From positions 1-64,000 of the forward strand of contig JACEEZ010021686.1 of the NCBI GenBank assembly GCA_016584305.1: a stretch of 64,000 nt of DNA. Direction: 5' to 3'. The position numbers and the translations under genes were made by a program. The stretch's first letter is position 1. Every line of letters starts with the position of its first letter. This DNA is from Chionoecetes opilio. Lineage: Eukaryota > Arthropoda > Malacostraca > Decapoda > Majidae. The notes under the pieces are model-generated. The model was not told the DNA's origin, did no database searches, and worked only from the letters and a program-made list of their open reading frames with translations. Shown here piece after piece: positions 36,915 through 49,153 of the stretch.

Positions 36915-37069
36915 ACCTCAAAGCCTCACTGGTGGAGAGGCTTTGCAAGATCTCTCTCATTTCCTCGTGGTCCACGCTGCGGAAACCCTGCAGCGTCACA
37001 CCACGCATCCCGCTACGCCGGGCATTCCCGCTCTCCTCGTCCCTCACACAGTTGAGAATGCCCTTGTAG
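36915..37069 (-). other. Unassigned 55-codon open frame
   Basis: The minus strand reads GDHYKGILNCVRDEESGNAR, RSGMRGVTLQGFRSVDHEEM, REILQSLSTSEA without a stop, between the LINE-R tail and the LINE-C segment. The composition is protein-like and G+C-rich. I do not recognise it. It could be an upstream LINE-C segment or a host exon fragment trapped between two elements. Confidence 0.35.
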
Positions 37070-37079
37070 TGGTCACCTT

Positions 37080-40000
37080 TTTATTATTTTTATTTTTTTA
37101 TTTTATTCATTTATTTACATCTATTACATAATATATATACATATACATATACATATGCACACACATACACATACACATACATACACATACATATATACAT
37201 AAAAAGCAGTAATAAATGAGCGGGCATTAGCCCGCCGCTGTAGCCGCAGCCACAGTCAGGTCACAGGTGGGCGGGGCGTGAGGTCACTCCCGCTCCTTAG
37301 GGTTCATCGGGGGGGGGGGGGGCGGCACGCGCCACCTCCAGCAAGAGGGCAGGTGTTTCTGAAACTGCCGCACGGGGGCGGCCGCGTTCTCCAGCGGGCC
37401 GACGCGCTGTCTGAGCCGCTCTGTAGCGGGGCAGGAAAGCAGGTAGTGGGTCAGGGGATGGGGGGTCATATGAGGACAGTGCTCACACGGCCGCTCCTCA
37501 AACCCGTCCCTCAGCTCCTCCAGGGTCAAGTAGCCAAGCCGAAGTCGGTGTAGGACGACCTCCTCGGCTCGGGACAGCTGCTGGGCGGGGCGTAACGACT
37601 CGTTGTTGTTCGTGGCTTGTTTGTGCCAGGCTGCCTGCCTCGATGTCTGCACCAGCTGGCGGTACTGTTGCCCTGCGGCACAGACGGCAGCGCGTCTGGC
37701 CAGTACCTTGGCCCCATGGATGCTGGGTAAGACAGTCAAGGCCACCGCTGGATGTCTGGTGGCCTCCCGGGCAGCCTCATCGGCCGCCTCGTTGCCACGG
37801 AGGCCTATGTGGCTGGGCACCCAGTTGAACCTTACGCGGCGCCCCTGCGCGGCGAGGCCCTGGATGTGGCCCAGGATGGCGGTGGTGAGCTGCACGTTGT
37901 CCATCGGTGTGCGGGGCTGCCGTAGGACCTGCAGGGCAGACATGGAGTCGGTGTGAATCACCACGACCTCCTCCTGTCGGCCTAGGGCGTGTTGTAGGGC
38001 GCGCTCTATCGCCACCAGCTCCGTCTGCAGCGTGGAGCAATGGTCGGGCGTCCTCCAGGACAGCACCTCACCGCCCGTAACAACCGCAGCACCTGTCAGG
38101 CCTCTCTCAGGGTCAACGGAGCCGTCGGTGTAGTAGACCGCGACCGCGACGCTGCTGGGAACATTGGCGTGCGCCACCGCCTGTAGGGCGTTCTGCCTCA
38201 GCTCCTCCCGCGTGCACAACGCCTTCGCAGCTGGCAGTGTGGCGATAATCACCTGGGCGGCAGAGGGCTGCCACGGTGGTGGAGCGACGTAGTTGACAGC
38301 GAGGCGGTCAGGTCCGTCCAGCAGCCGGTGGGTGTGGCCGGGAAGGAGGTGGATGGCGGCGCCTTCCACCCTCTGCAGCCAGGTGTTGCCCGGCGATAGG
38401 TCACGCTGCTGCTGTGGCAAGACCCTGCACAGCCTGTCCCGCGCGACAGACTCCCTTGCCTGGCAGAGGATCTTGGCCACCCGACAGGCCACGATCTGTC
38501 GAACCCTGGTGGCTAGGGGCACCAACCGTGCCTCCGCCTGCATGATGCGGGGTTTGCCCAGCGCGGTGCCCCCAGCAGGGTCCTCAAAGCTCGGTTCTGA
38601 AGGACCTCTAACTTCCTCTGCTGAGTGAGCGATAACGCGACAAGCACGGGCGCGCTGTAGTCTACAAGGGCGCGCACAGTGTGCACGTAGAAGAGGCGCA
38701 GCACTGATGACGTGGCCCCGGCGTGTGTCCTGGTTATGGTCCTCATGACGTTGAGCCTGGTCTCAGCCCTCTCCCTCAGATACGTGACCTGAACGGTGAA
38801 GTGGAGGCCCCGGTCAAGCCACATTCCGAGGTACTGGAAGGCGTGGGTCCAAGCCAGCCTGATGCCCTGTATCTGTAGAGGACAGACCGGGGGAGCAGCG
38901 GCCTTGAACACCATGGCCTTGGACTTCTCAGCCGATATCTTGAGACCCAGCTCTGTGCACTTGCAACTGACCAGGTCAAGGGCTTGCTGGGTCCGAGACA
39001 CCCGGTCACCCCGGCCAGTGACGACCAGGACCAAGTCGTCGGCGTAGCTGAGAAGTGCCGTGCCCTCCCGGAACGGCAGGCCGACCAGCTGGCCAGGCCA
39101 CCGGGAGGCCAACCACCATCAGGAGGTTGAAAAGGGTGGGGCTTAGGACCCCACCCTGCGGCGTGCCGTTCTCCAGCTCCCTGTAGCTGGACTTGTGCCC
39201 CTGGAGCCTGACCCTGGCGCGGCGGTGCCAGAGGTAATCCTCAATCCAGGCGAGGAGTCTGCTCCGCACGCCCCGCCGCACCAGGGCAGCCAGGATGTCG
39301 TGGGCGTTGGCCAGCTCAAACGCCTTCTCCAGGTCAAGGAAGACGGCGACAACAGGGCGGTTGTAGATTTGGGCCAGGAGGGCCATGACGCTGTTGGAGG
39401 TGCCCACCCCCGTGGTGAAGCCGAAGATGTGTGGGTGGAGGTCTCCCAGGCGCCACAGGAGGCGGGTCAGCACCATCCTCTCCGCCGTCTTGGCCGTGCA
39501 GCTCATCAGGGAGATGGGGCGCGGCTTGGTGGGATCCCTGGGCTAAGGGATGGGCTGGATGTCAGCCTCCTACCACGCCGAGGGCAAGCGGCCAGCCAGC
39601 CAGGAGGAGTTGATCAGAGCTAGGAGAGCCGCCTCCCCGGCCGCCCCAGCGTGGGCCAGCATCGAGTAGGTGACGCCATCAGCGCCCGGAGCGGTGTCCC
39701 GTCCCTTCCTGGCCCTTACCAGCTCCTGGGAAGTGAAGGGCTGATCAGTGGCATCGGGGCGAGCGCGAGCGGCGCCGATGACAGCCTCACGCAAAAGGTT
39801 GAAGCCGAACCTGCAGCCGCTGGACACGGGCGGGGAGTTTGGGCGCTGGTACCCTTCGAGGCAAAACATCCCCACCAGGCGCTCGGCCTCCTGTAACGGC
39901 TGGGGGTTGGCGGGAGGGCGGGGAGGTCTCTTTCCGGAGGCAGTCCTCACCTTGCCCCACAGCTCGGCCAGCTTGGTGTGTTGGTTAAAACCTGCGCACC

Positions 40001-40776
40001 ATTCGAGCCATTTGGCCTCCCGCACCCGCCCGTGACCTGCCGAGCGTGCCTCACCACCTCACGCAGCAGCTCCAGATTGTTGGGTGTCGGCCGCCTGCTG
40101 TACAACTTCCGGTGGATGTTAACCATGTGGTTCTGTTCCCGCACCTCCTGGTTGTAGAACCACCAGTTCTGGCTGTACCCGCGGCCGGGGACCTTCGGTG
40201 GTATGGCTGCCTCCGCCGCCCTCTCGATGGCCGCCGTCAGTTCGCTTTCACGCTGGTCCAGATCCTCCGGCGGCTCATAGGTGGCCCACCACTAGTCCAG
40301 GATGGCCTGAAACAATGCCCAGTCCGCCCGCTGTATATTCCACCGCGGCGGCGGGAGCTGTGGCAACGGCCGGGTGACCTGCAGTGTAGTGGCGACTGCG
40401 TAGTGGTCGCTGGTCAAAGTGGGGTGGACCAGCCAGGAGGCGGCCGGTGCCAGGTCACTGGAGATCAAGGTGAGGTCCAGCCTGCCACTCCGGACGTGGG
40501 TGGGCTCCCGGTGTTTAGGAGGACAATTTCCGGCACCTCCTCCCCGCACCGCGGCCAGGTGGCGGCCCGCACGGTTGGTGGGGGAGACAGACTGCAACAT
40601 CGGGTGGTGGGCGTTGAAGTCGCCACCCACCAGGACGCTGCCTGCTGTGTGTGGCGAGGGAGAGCAACTCATCGGCCTCCAGTTGCCTCCTCCAGCTGTT
40701 GTATACGTTGTATACAGTCAGTGGGAGGCCTGGAAGCTCCAGCTGCACTGCCATCGGCGCCCATCCTCGCCACATG
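37080..40776 (-). pseudogene. RNase H-bearing LINE (LINE-R), long copy: EN-RT-RNase H
   Basis: Minus strand, in order: endonuclease (VQLELPGLPLTVYNVYNSW, GSVLVGGDFNAHHPML, LDLTLISSDLA, LTSDHYAVATTL); linker (EWCAGFNQHTKLAELWGKVR, KGRDTAPGADGVTYSML); RT palm (FLDLEKAFELANAHDILAAL, NGTPQGGVLSPTLFNLLM, catalytic LLSYADDLVLVV); RNase H (VYYTDGSVDPERG, LQTELVAIERALQHAL, IHTDSMSALQVL, WVPSHIGLRGNEAADEA); tail CEHCPHMTPHPLTHYLLSCP. Gene order fits RNase H-bearing clades such as I/Jockey-related/R1. Breaks: frameshifts in the endonuclease and near 39110, TAG near 40292, and two AAG-to-TAG changes at ~39571 and ~39544. The C-terminal 419-codon frame (38543-37284) is intact. The first part of the endonuclease is missing at 40776. 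Confidence 0.9.
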
Positions 40777-40786
40777 ATAGGTCACC

Positions 40787-41240
40787 TCACATGGAGGTGA
40801 TGCCCTCCTCCCCCACAGTGTGATCCATCCGTGGGGGAAGCGTGTTTGAGCCCGGGTTCATGCTTCGCATGCCACGCCAAAAGTCAAAGGAGTTACCAGC
40901 GGCCAGCTTGTCAGCCAGGGACTGGGCTCGAAGCTGGTGCTCATGTGACTTACACCACCTGAGACACAGCTTGAATCTGGCCCTGGTGCTCCTCCTCCTC
41001 TCAGCCAGTGGCCCCAAACGCGGACCACCACCCACTCTCCACTCAAGGAAGGACTCTCTCGCGGCGAGGACACTGTGTGCCTCACGTACAAACTCATTCC
41101 AGCCTGGAATCTGCCTCCATCTCTTCCTGCAAAAAGCAAACACAGTCTGGCCAGCACGCACCATGCACTCTATCAACGCCTCATGGAAGGCGTTGATGTC
41201 GTCGTCTATGTGTCGTCTATGTGTCACGGCTCACCAAGCA
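40787..41240 (-). pseudogene. LINE linker-region fragment (different family)
   Basis: The minus strand encodes DINAFHEALIECMVRAGQTV, KRWRQIPGWNEFVREAHSVL, LADKLAAGNSFDFWRGMRSM and NPGSNTLPPRMDHTVGEEGI. This resembles the endonuclease-RT linker of other LINEs (FW..I..MN.....LP..VDG..G). It abuts LINE-R's truncated endonuclease. Confidence 0.75.
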
Positions 41241-41602
41241 GGGCAACATACCAGCCAAGACTACCACCATCCCTCCGCTACCGGACGACAACATATGACC
41301 GGTGAGGGCTGACTCTTGCTTGACTTATTTCGATGGTCATTACATCGTAAGACCGATTACATTATAATATTAATGTTGTTTTTATCATTTTCATAAATAT
41401 TATCATTGTTACTACTATTATCAGTATTGTTACCTTTACTGTTGTTATCCTCATCATTATATATTTTTTAGGCAAAATACCTCGCACAGCTCGTACCTAC
41501 CAGTAACTTTCTTATAACGAAAGAGCGGCTGAGGCAGAAATACAGACAATAATTATATTATCAATTAGGTCCTTGCATTGAAGTACCATTTCCATGTAAC
41601 CA
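41241..41602. other. No gene recognised
   Basis: ATT/ATC-rich trinucleotide-like DNA; no coding sequence. Confidence 0.4.
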
Positions 41603-41611
41603 CCGCCACCG

Positions 41612-42800
41612 TGCTTCGTGTCCTGGTGGAACGCCGATGTGAGTTTCGATAGGAGATACTTGCAGCCTATGTTGATGATCTCAAGAAGGCGTTTGACTCA
41701 GTGCATCGTTAGTCACTCTGGGATCTTCTGCGAATTCGCGGGATTCCTGCAAGGACTATTGGTTTGCGGACTTGACTGGTCTGTACTCTGGGACTGAGAG
41801 TACTGTGAAGTTTGGGGGAGGTGTAACCAGCTTCTTTCCTGTGAATACATGAGTGAGGCAAAGGTGCGTCCTTACCCCATCCCTTTTCAAAACCTGTATG
41901 GACTGAGTATTGGGCAAAGTTTTAGATCAAAGCGATTGTAGAGCATTCCTCGGCAACACCAAGATAACTGATCTTGTTTTTAGCCGATGATGCAGTAATC
42001 TTTGCTGAGTCGTTGGAGGTCCTGGTGATGGCTCTTAAGGCGCTGCACGAGGAGGCAAAGCCTGTGGGACTTGAGTTCTCCTGGCTCAAGACCAAGGTCC
42101 AGGTGTTTGGAGGCTTACTAGATGAAACAGTACAGTCAGTTCATGCGTGCGGCGAGGATATTGAGATCTTAGCAAGTTTTACATACCTTGGTAACGCAGT
42201 CCATAATGATGGCGGGTCACGTCAAGAAGTCTTACGGTGGATTGGCATAGCCCAGGGTGTTATGGACTCGCTCAGCACGAGTATTTGGCGTTGTCGGTAC
42301 CTGTGCAGGAGGACAAAGATCCGGATCTTCAAGTGGCTTGTGATCCCTGCCTTACTCTATGGTTGTGAGACATGGACACTAAATAGCGACTTGAAGAGGC
42401 GAATCGATGCCTTTGGTAATAAGTGTCTTCGCAGAATCATGGGGTATCGCTGAGATGATTACGTATCAAATCAATTATTGCACCGTGAGACTGAATCGAG
42501 GCCTATTACCTGCATAGCCCGTCAGCGCTAACTTCGGCTATATGGGCATGTGGCACGCTACCCTGAAACCGATTCTTCCCATCGGGTTGTATCTGTAAGA
42601 GACAATCCGGCGTGAAGGAGGCCAAGGGGGCGCCCACAAGGCTCGTGACTGGGGCAAGTTGATGTTTCCTGCCGAGAGTTGCTTGGTATGGGAAGGGAGC
42701 CTGCATGGGGACACGCGCGTGGTGACCCCCGGGAGTGGCGTCGTAGGGTTGGCGAGGCGACACGCCCCCCGCCGTATGCCCCCAATGATTGATTGATTGG
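41612..42800 (+). pseudogene. RTE-type LINE copy R4, 5'-truncated
   Basis: Starts mid-RT (CGTGTCCTGGTGGAACGCCG) and continues through the catalytic VFxADD region (frameshifted at ~41980), SLEVLVMALKALHEEAKPVG, YLCRRTKIRIFKWLVIPALL and LNSDLKRRIDAFGNKCLRRI to the C-terminal remnant and (TGAT)n. The 9-bp duplication CCGCCACCG flanks it (41603-41611 and 42801-42809). Confidence 0.92.
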
Positions 42801-43027
42801 CCGCCACCGACAGATTGAAAGTCGCTTGTACGTTTTTGGATTAAACCACAATTCTGATTTTGCATTGTGAGTTATACAGAGATAAAAGGTGGGGGGCTGC
42901 CAACTTAATCTTATTAAAACTAAATCCTATTTTATTGTGTGTCTTTAATGTTTTAATATTTGCTGAAACCGCTGGGATAAAAAGTGTAGAGGAGAAAGTT
43001 TTTTATTGTCGGTGTAATTGTGTATGT

Positions 43028-43271
43028 GTTATTCACCCATGGTCTTGTCCACGCGAGCTGGCTAGCGATCGCCAGTTTCACCCTCCCGGTGCGAGCTTGG
43101 AACTCATTATTACCGATCTTTGGGCAATGCTGGGACCTCACACACCACAAACCCCCATCCCTTGCTCAAGGGGGACAGTGCTGCCCAAATTTGTCAGTGA
43201 AAAATCCCCTAGAGCAGCGAGGATTCGAACCGGCTACCATAAAATGGGCGGCCTGCACGCTATCAACCTGA
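43028..43271 (-). mobile_element. tRNA-derived SINE (family 2), copy 1
   Basis: On the minus strand a tRNA-like head has GTAGCCGGTTCGAATCCTCG as a B box, then the body with TTGAGCAAGGG, CATTGCCCAAAGATCGGTAA and GCGATCGCTAGCC. A (TG)n array follows on the plus strand. Confidence 0.75.
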
Positions 43272-43278
43272 CCATCGT

Positions 43279-43280
<2 letters not shown>

Positions 43281-43310
<30 letters not shown>

Positions 43311-43386
43311 AGTGTGTGTGTACGTGTGTGCGTGTGTGTGTCAGTGTGTGTGTATGTGTGTGCGTGTGTGTGTATATGATGTGTGT

Positions 43387-43440
<54 letters not shown>
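43281..43440. repeat. (TG)n array
   Basis: TG dinucleotides with CAGTGTGTG and TATGTGTG interruptions. Confidence 0.95.
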
Positions 43441-43442
<2 letters not shown>

Positions 43443-43591
43443 GGGGTTGGGGCAGGAGGAAAAGGGAAGCCTGCTTAAATTTTAACTTGGTGTCTTCTTT
43501 TGATATTAAAAAAATTAATATTTCAAAAGTAATTAAGAATTTTGGTCAAAAACGTTTTTCGGGCTCAGGTCCTCCTCAGAAAGTCCTTATG

Positions 43592-43593
<2 letters not shown>

Positions 43594-43657
<64 letters not shown>
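43594..43657. repeat. (TG)n array
   Basis: A pure TG run of about 64 bases that ends exactly where SINE family-2 copy 2 begins (TATTCACCCATAG). Confidence 0.95.
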
Positions 43658-43659
<2 letters not shown>

Positions 43660-43661
<2 letters not shown>

Positions 43662-43922
43662 CACCCATAGTCTTGTCCACGCGAGTCGGACTTGCGATCG
43701 CTAGTTTCACACTCGGGGTGCGAGCTTGGAGCTCATTATTACCGATCTTTGGGTAATGCCGGGACCTCACACGTCACACACACACCCATCCCCTTGCTGA
43801 AGGTGGACAGTAATCGCCCGAACTTCTCAGTAGAAACATCCCCGGGAATGAGCGGTGCCGGGGATCGATCGCCGGACCATAGAATGGTTCTGGATGCTCT
43901 AACCCACCGAGCCATTCAGGCG
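43660..43922 (-). mobile_element. tRNA-derived SINE (family 2), copy 2
   Basis: On the minus strand: A-box-like TGGCTCGGTGGGTTAGAGC, B-box-like GGCGATCGATCCCCGG, then the family-2 body. This copy has the best-preserved head. Confidence 0.8.
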
Positions 43923-43924
43923 GT

Positions 43925-44935
43925 GTGTGGTAAGGAGAGCCACTACCAATAATGTATGTTATGCTGAGTTAGCATACCCCTCGCTGCCTGACTTTAAAAG
44001 ACACAAACAACACAAGTTTTATCATAGTATGTGGTCAGAGAGATGTAACATGAACGATGACCCCTTGTCCTTCGCTCTTAAGTATGTTATGTCCTTAAAT
44101 ACCCCGGTTGGAAAACTTGTGGCCCACATGACACACAATAATGTCCCTGATATGTTTTCTTTGTTGTATAATGTACATACAATAATGTCACTGATATGTT
44201 TTCTTTGTTGTATAATGTACATACAGTACGATCGTAATACAATCGCTAACTCTGGGAAAACAAGATGCAATGTATATATAACTATTAACCCTCAATTTAA
44301 AGTACATGACGTTTATGAGAAAAAAATGTAATCAACGACCTCCATACGATCTCGTTTACACGTTTTCGAATATGAGGTCATAGTTTAACAGTGGAAACGG
44401 GACGCTGGAACAGGCGCGGACGTGGTTGCCTTCCTCTCGAGGAGCGCCTGTGTGTATGTGCCTGTGGTGACATACAAACAGAACAACATGTGGTAGAGAT
44501 GTGTCCCCAAACACAACACATTAGAGACCTTTACTGATTTAATACTGTACATGATGTATTATCTAATTTCACTGATGAAATCACATGCAAAATTATTCAT
44601 GATGTTTTGAATACTTATACCTAAGAAATGCATATTCTTTTTCGTTGATATTTTCTTTTTTTGTCTTTCATAGTGACGCAAGTACTTTAAAACACTGTGA
44701 CTAGAGGGAACTTGATGATCTTGTCTGTAATTTTGATCATGTCAATTTGTAGTGTCAATATGTAGTAGACCTGCTTGTTGAATTTTATGTGTTTAGTAGT
44801 TTATGGAGTTTTTTTGTTGGACTGCAGTTTGTTACTCAAATTTGTGGGAAAGTTTCATCTTAGACATTATGTGTTTTGTCTTATTTATTAATGATATTAT
44901 GTGTAATTTATAATGCTGTGGTCAATAAATATCTA
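43925..44935 (+). pseudogene. LINE-E C-terminal fragment and 3' UTR
   Basis: The frame encodes CYAELAYPSLPDFKRHKQHK, FYHSMWSERCNMNDDPLSFA and INPQFKVHDVYEKK, then shifted frames with VETGRWNRRGRG, LPLEERLCVCACGDIQTEQH and VVEMCPQTQHIRDLY. This is the Cys/His tail typical of several LINE reverse-transcriptase C-termini. A 44-bp tandem duplication (44137-44224) breaks the frame. The 3' end has AATAAATATCTATCTATCTA, i.e. a (TATC)n tail. Confidence 0.85.
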
Positions 44936-44948
44936 TCTATCTATCTAT

Positions 44949-45929
<981 letters not shown>

Positions 45930-46128
45930 TTATAGTGTTGGCCGAAGCCAGCACCCCGGGAGGCGGGTTACAACCCCCGGCTAACACCCGGTACCCAATC
46001 ACTGCTGGGTGGACAGGCGCTCGGGTTTTAAGGAACCAGCCCAACTGTTTCCGCTCCGCCCGGGGATCGAACCCGGGACTTCTCGGTTGTGAATCGAGCG
46101 TGCTTCCCCTACACCACGGAGTACCCCT
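45930..46128 (-). mobile_element. tRNA-Val-like SINE (family 3)
   Basis: Minus strand from 46128: GGGGTACTCCGTGGTGTAGG, anticodon stem-loop with TTCACAA (anticodon CAC), then TCCCGGGTTCGATCCCCGGG. This closely follows a tRNA fold with clear A and B boxes. The body contains the ACTGCTGGGTGGACAGG block (plus strand). The SINE body shows it is a retroposon and not a tRNA gene. Confidence 0.8.
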
Positions 46129-47389
46129 AATAGATAGGATAGTTCTTAGGATGTAAGAGTTCTAAATTATGTTTTGGGTCGTATTTATATACCTACCAGA
46201 CCCGACTAGGCGGTGACGTTGTAGCCCAGCAAAGAGGCACCTCACCAGGCTGGGTGTGCCTTCCTTGGCCTTCACCTCACCCTGTCTCTTTGGCCTCCAT
46301 CACACCCTGCTTCGGCAACACCTTATCTTTCTATAGTCTTGGTCATGGACATAAACTTTTACACACGGCAGGAGACGTATCCCTCCATCAGCCCCGAGAG
46401 GCCAAACATCTGACCTGAGTGTCGTTGGTGAAACAGATTGTCTCCTGAGGATGTCGGGATGGAGTGTGTCTGTCCTGATCTTGGACAGCTGTACGAGAAG
46501 CCACGTCGTGCTGGCCGGTGGACGTTTCCCTCGTGGTCTTCATGACCCGCGGGGGAAGCAGCGTTACAGGCAGGCTTTAGGGGGGGTGGGGATAAGAAGT
46601 TCCTTTATGGATGTATGAGTGAACATTAACACCATTATTTGTGGCAATGATGATTCTTGAATTATAAAGCCAGTGGTGTTTGTGAGCGGTATAAAGAGAC
46701 TCATACCCCCAAGTGTGGAGGGGGATGTTTACATCGCACGCAGCACACACAGGGCGCCATCCCCACCACCACCACTACCAACAACAGCAGAATAACAACA
46801 ACTTCTCTGGTTGGAGAAGCCATAAATGATTTAGCGCGCGACTGTCCCTCCGCCATTGCTGAATAATACATTTGATTACACATGATATGTAATAATGGTA
46901 AGTCCATCCCTCGGTCTGCTCCGCCTGACTCATATAATTAATGTCACTCACTTTCATCTCCTAGTCATTGCCTTGGACGGAAATGTATTTTATTCTTATC
47001 AGTATTGAAATCAAGTTGCATGCATTCACTCCCTCACTTGTATGAATCCAATTTGCATTTACGACCGTCCTTGTTGCACCTTGATCGTTCTGCTCCACAA
47101 GAGCCGCGCGTTTATATGATTGGCTGGATGACCCAATATCCCTATACCAATAAACTAATGGGCACTGAAACTGCGCACTGCGGTATCCTGCTTTTAGCGT
47201 TAATGAAAACTGTCACATCGCCTTCCACATTGTGCGGGCACGGCGGCGTGAGGGGGTGACCCGGGAAGGTGATAATCTGTTGTGGCGTCGGGATGTGCCT
47301 TTGCCCCGCGATGCTGAAGAACACCAAGGGCCACTTGAAATTAGGGTTCATACACTAATCCAGCATGGGGGTCTGAAGACAGGATAGTA
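46129..47389. other. No gene recognised
   Basis: Short frames only; a CCACCACC-type simple tract at 46761-46800. Nothing assignable. Confidence 0.4.
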
Positions 47390-47592
47390 GTAGTAATGGA
47401 AGTAGTAGTAATAATAGTAGTAGTAGTAATGGTAGTAGTAGTAATAATAGTAGTAGTAGTAATGGTAGTAGTAGTAATAATAGTAGTAGTAGTAATGGTA
47501 GTAGTAGTAATAATAGTAGTAGTAGTAATGGTAGTAGTAGTAATAATAGTAGTAGTAGTAATGGTAGTAGTAGTAATAATAGTAGTAGTAGT
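47390..47592. repeat. Minisatellite of TAG/TAA trinucleotides, ~33-bp higher-order unit
   Basis: The unit TAATGGTAGTAGTAGTAATA plus ATAGTAGTAGTAG is repeated about six times with little change. Frames read poly-Val/poly-Tyr and are artefacts. Confidence 0.95.
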
Positions 47593-47599
47593 ACTGGTT

Positions 47600-47915
47600 A
47601 CCGCCTGGAAATGGTGAGCTCGACGTCGCGAGTTCTAGTCCCGCCGGGTGCAAAACTTTCCTGGAAATGTTGAGCTCGGCGTCCCGAGTTCGAGTCCCGC
47701 CGGGTGGAGATCATTCATTCATTGTCGAATGGCCGAAGTCAACCTACATGTCGCTTTTCAACCCTACCTTCAATTGCGAGTGCATCGGTGTACACTGGGG
47801 GAGGGGGGTTGGGGAGGATCCACTATATTATAGCTCTCAAGTGATCATATAGAGGGCTGAAATAACATCAAGCCCTCATGGAGAGAGCCTACAGGCGCTA
47901 TAGGCACACCCGTTA
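47600..47915 (+). mobile_element. tRNA-derived SINE with duplicated head
   Basis: Two copies of the tRNA-like head occur in tandem. The first carries CGAGTTCTAGTCCCGCCGGG and the second CGAGTTCGAGTCCCGCCGGG, each preceded by CCTGGAAATGKTGAGCTCG. Body matches to family 1 include CTACCTTCAATTGCGAGTGC and CTACAGGCGCTATAGGCACA. Confidence 0.75.
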
Positions 47916-47986
47916 AAAAATATAGAGAGAGTAGTAGTATAGCAGCGGTGATGGTGGTAATAGTGTTACTCGTTTTTATATTGTTA

Positions 47987-48621
47987 CTAGCCGAAAAGCC
48001 GCCCTCCGGGCGGACTTTTTGGCTAGCTCCTGCGGAGGGCTATTGGTGGGCCTTTGGCCCACCAAACACAGACTCTCCAGATAGCCCCTTCTAACTTTCC
48101 TGAAATCATGGATGTAGAAATGTATGTATTAACGCCAACCCATTCACATCACCCCCAACCTATTCACTCACCCCATCTTACTCACCATTCATCACCCCCA
48201 CCCATTCACTCACCCATTACCCATCACCCCCACCCATTCACTAACGCATTACCCATCACCCCACCTATTCCCTCACCCATCACCCCCAACCCATCATCCC
48301 CCACCCATTCACTCACCCATCACCCCACACCCATTACCCATCACCCCACCCATTCACTCACCCATTACCCATCACCCTACATCAAGGTTTCCTCAATTCT
48401 CGCAACCCACTTATTTTTTCACAATTCTCGCTAATAGGCTACTAAAAATAAAAATAAAAATAAACATTACAGTGATCGGATCATCCCCAAAGTGGCCTTA
48501 AAACCTTCCCCTGGTCGACCTGGTCCAAAACTGTGCCATATGATGGGATTGCGCCACTGGGGGCGGAACCTATAGCGGACGCACACACACACAGACACAC
48601 TTTCGTTTATATTATTATAGA
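47987..48621 (-). mobile_element. Helitron copy G (full length)
   Basis: The minus strand starts A|TCTATAATAATATAAACG at 48621 and ends TTTCGGCTAG|T at 47987. Hairpin, palindrome and minisatellite are as in the other copies. Confidence 0.92.
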
Positions 48622-49150
48622 TGAAAGTTAACAGGGTTCAACCCAGAAACTTACAGAGTCAATGACCTGTAAGGGTGATTGCCTGTTGAGGCCTCTCGTG
48701 AAAGGCAAGTGCATCTTTCTCTCACTGCCCAAAGGTGCACATCAAGGTAGTAGTGAATAAAAGTGGTCGAGCGGTTTTAAGTAAGGCTTACCGATTTAAG
48801 TAATGTATAAGTATGCAAGTGCCAAGGAATCGAGTGAGACAATATACTATCATAAATATATATGTTATACATGTACACTGTCAGGTTGAACAATAAAAAG
48901 TCACGGGTTCTTACAAAGGCCAAGGGAGCTAATGTCTTATCGACAGGCCAGAACAATTATTAACGTGACAAACACACACAAACACTCAGGTGTGTGTGCA
49001 CCCACACAGACTCGCAAGGAGTTTTCGTATAGGAGAGCCTGTGTCGCATCTCCTCTGGCTTCTAAAGTCCTTCCGGCCGCTCGGCGTCTTTTATAGGGAA
49101 GATTTTCTTTGTTGACATTTGATTACACATAGTTTTCCAGGTCCTCTGCA
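48622..49150. other. No gene recognised
   Basis: No coding or repeat family recognised. Confidence 0.4.
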
Positions 49151-49153
49151 CGG

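Noticed and set aside
46040..46128. Functional tRNA-Val(CAC) gene, minus strand
   Set aside because: It has a tRNA-like fold but the acceptor stem is imperfect and it is followed by a SINE body; better called a SINE head.
47348..47653. Poly-Tyr/poly-Val protein
   Set aside because: Translation of the TAG/TAA minisatellite.
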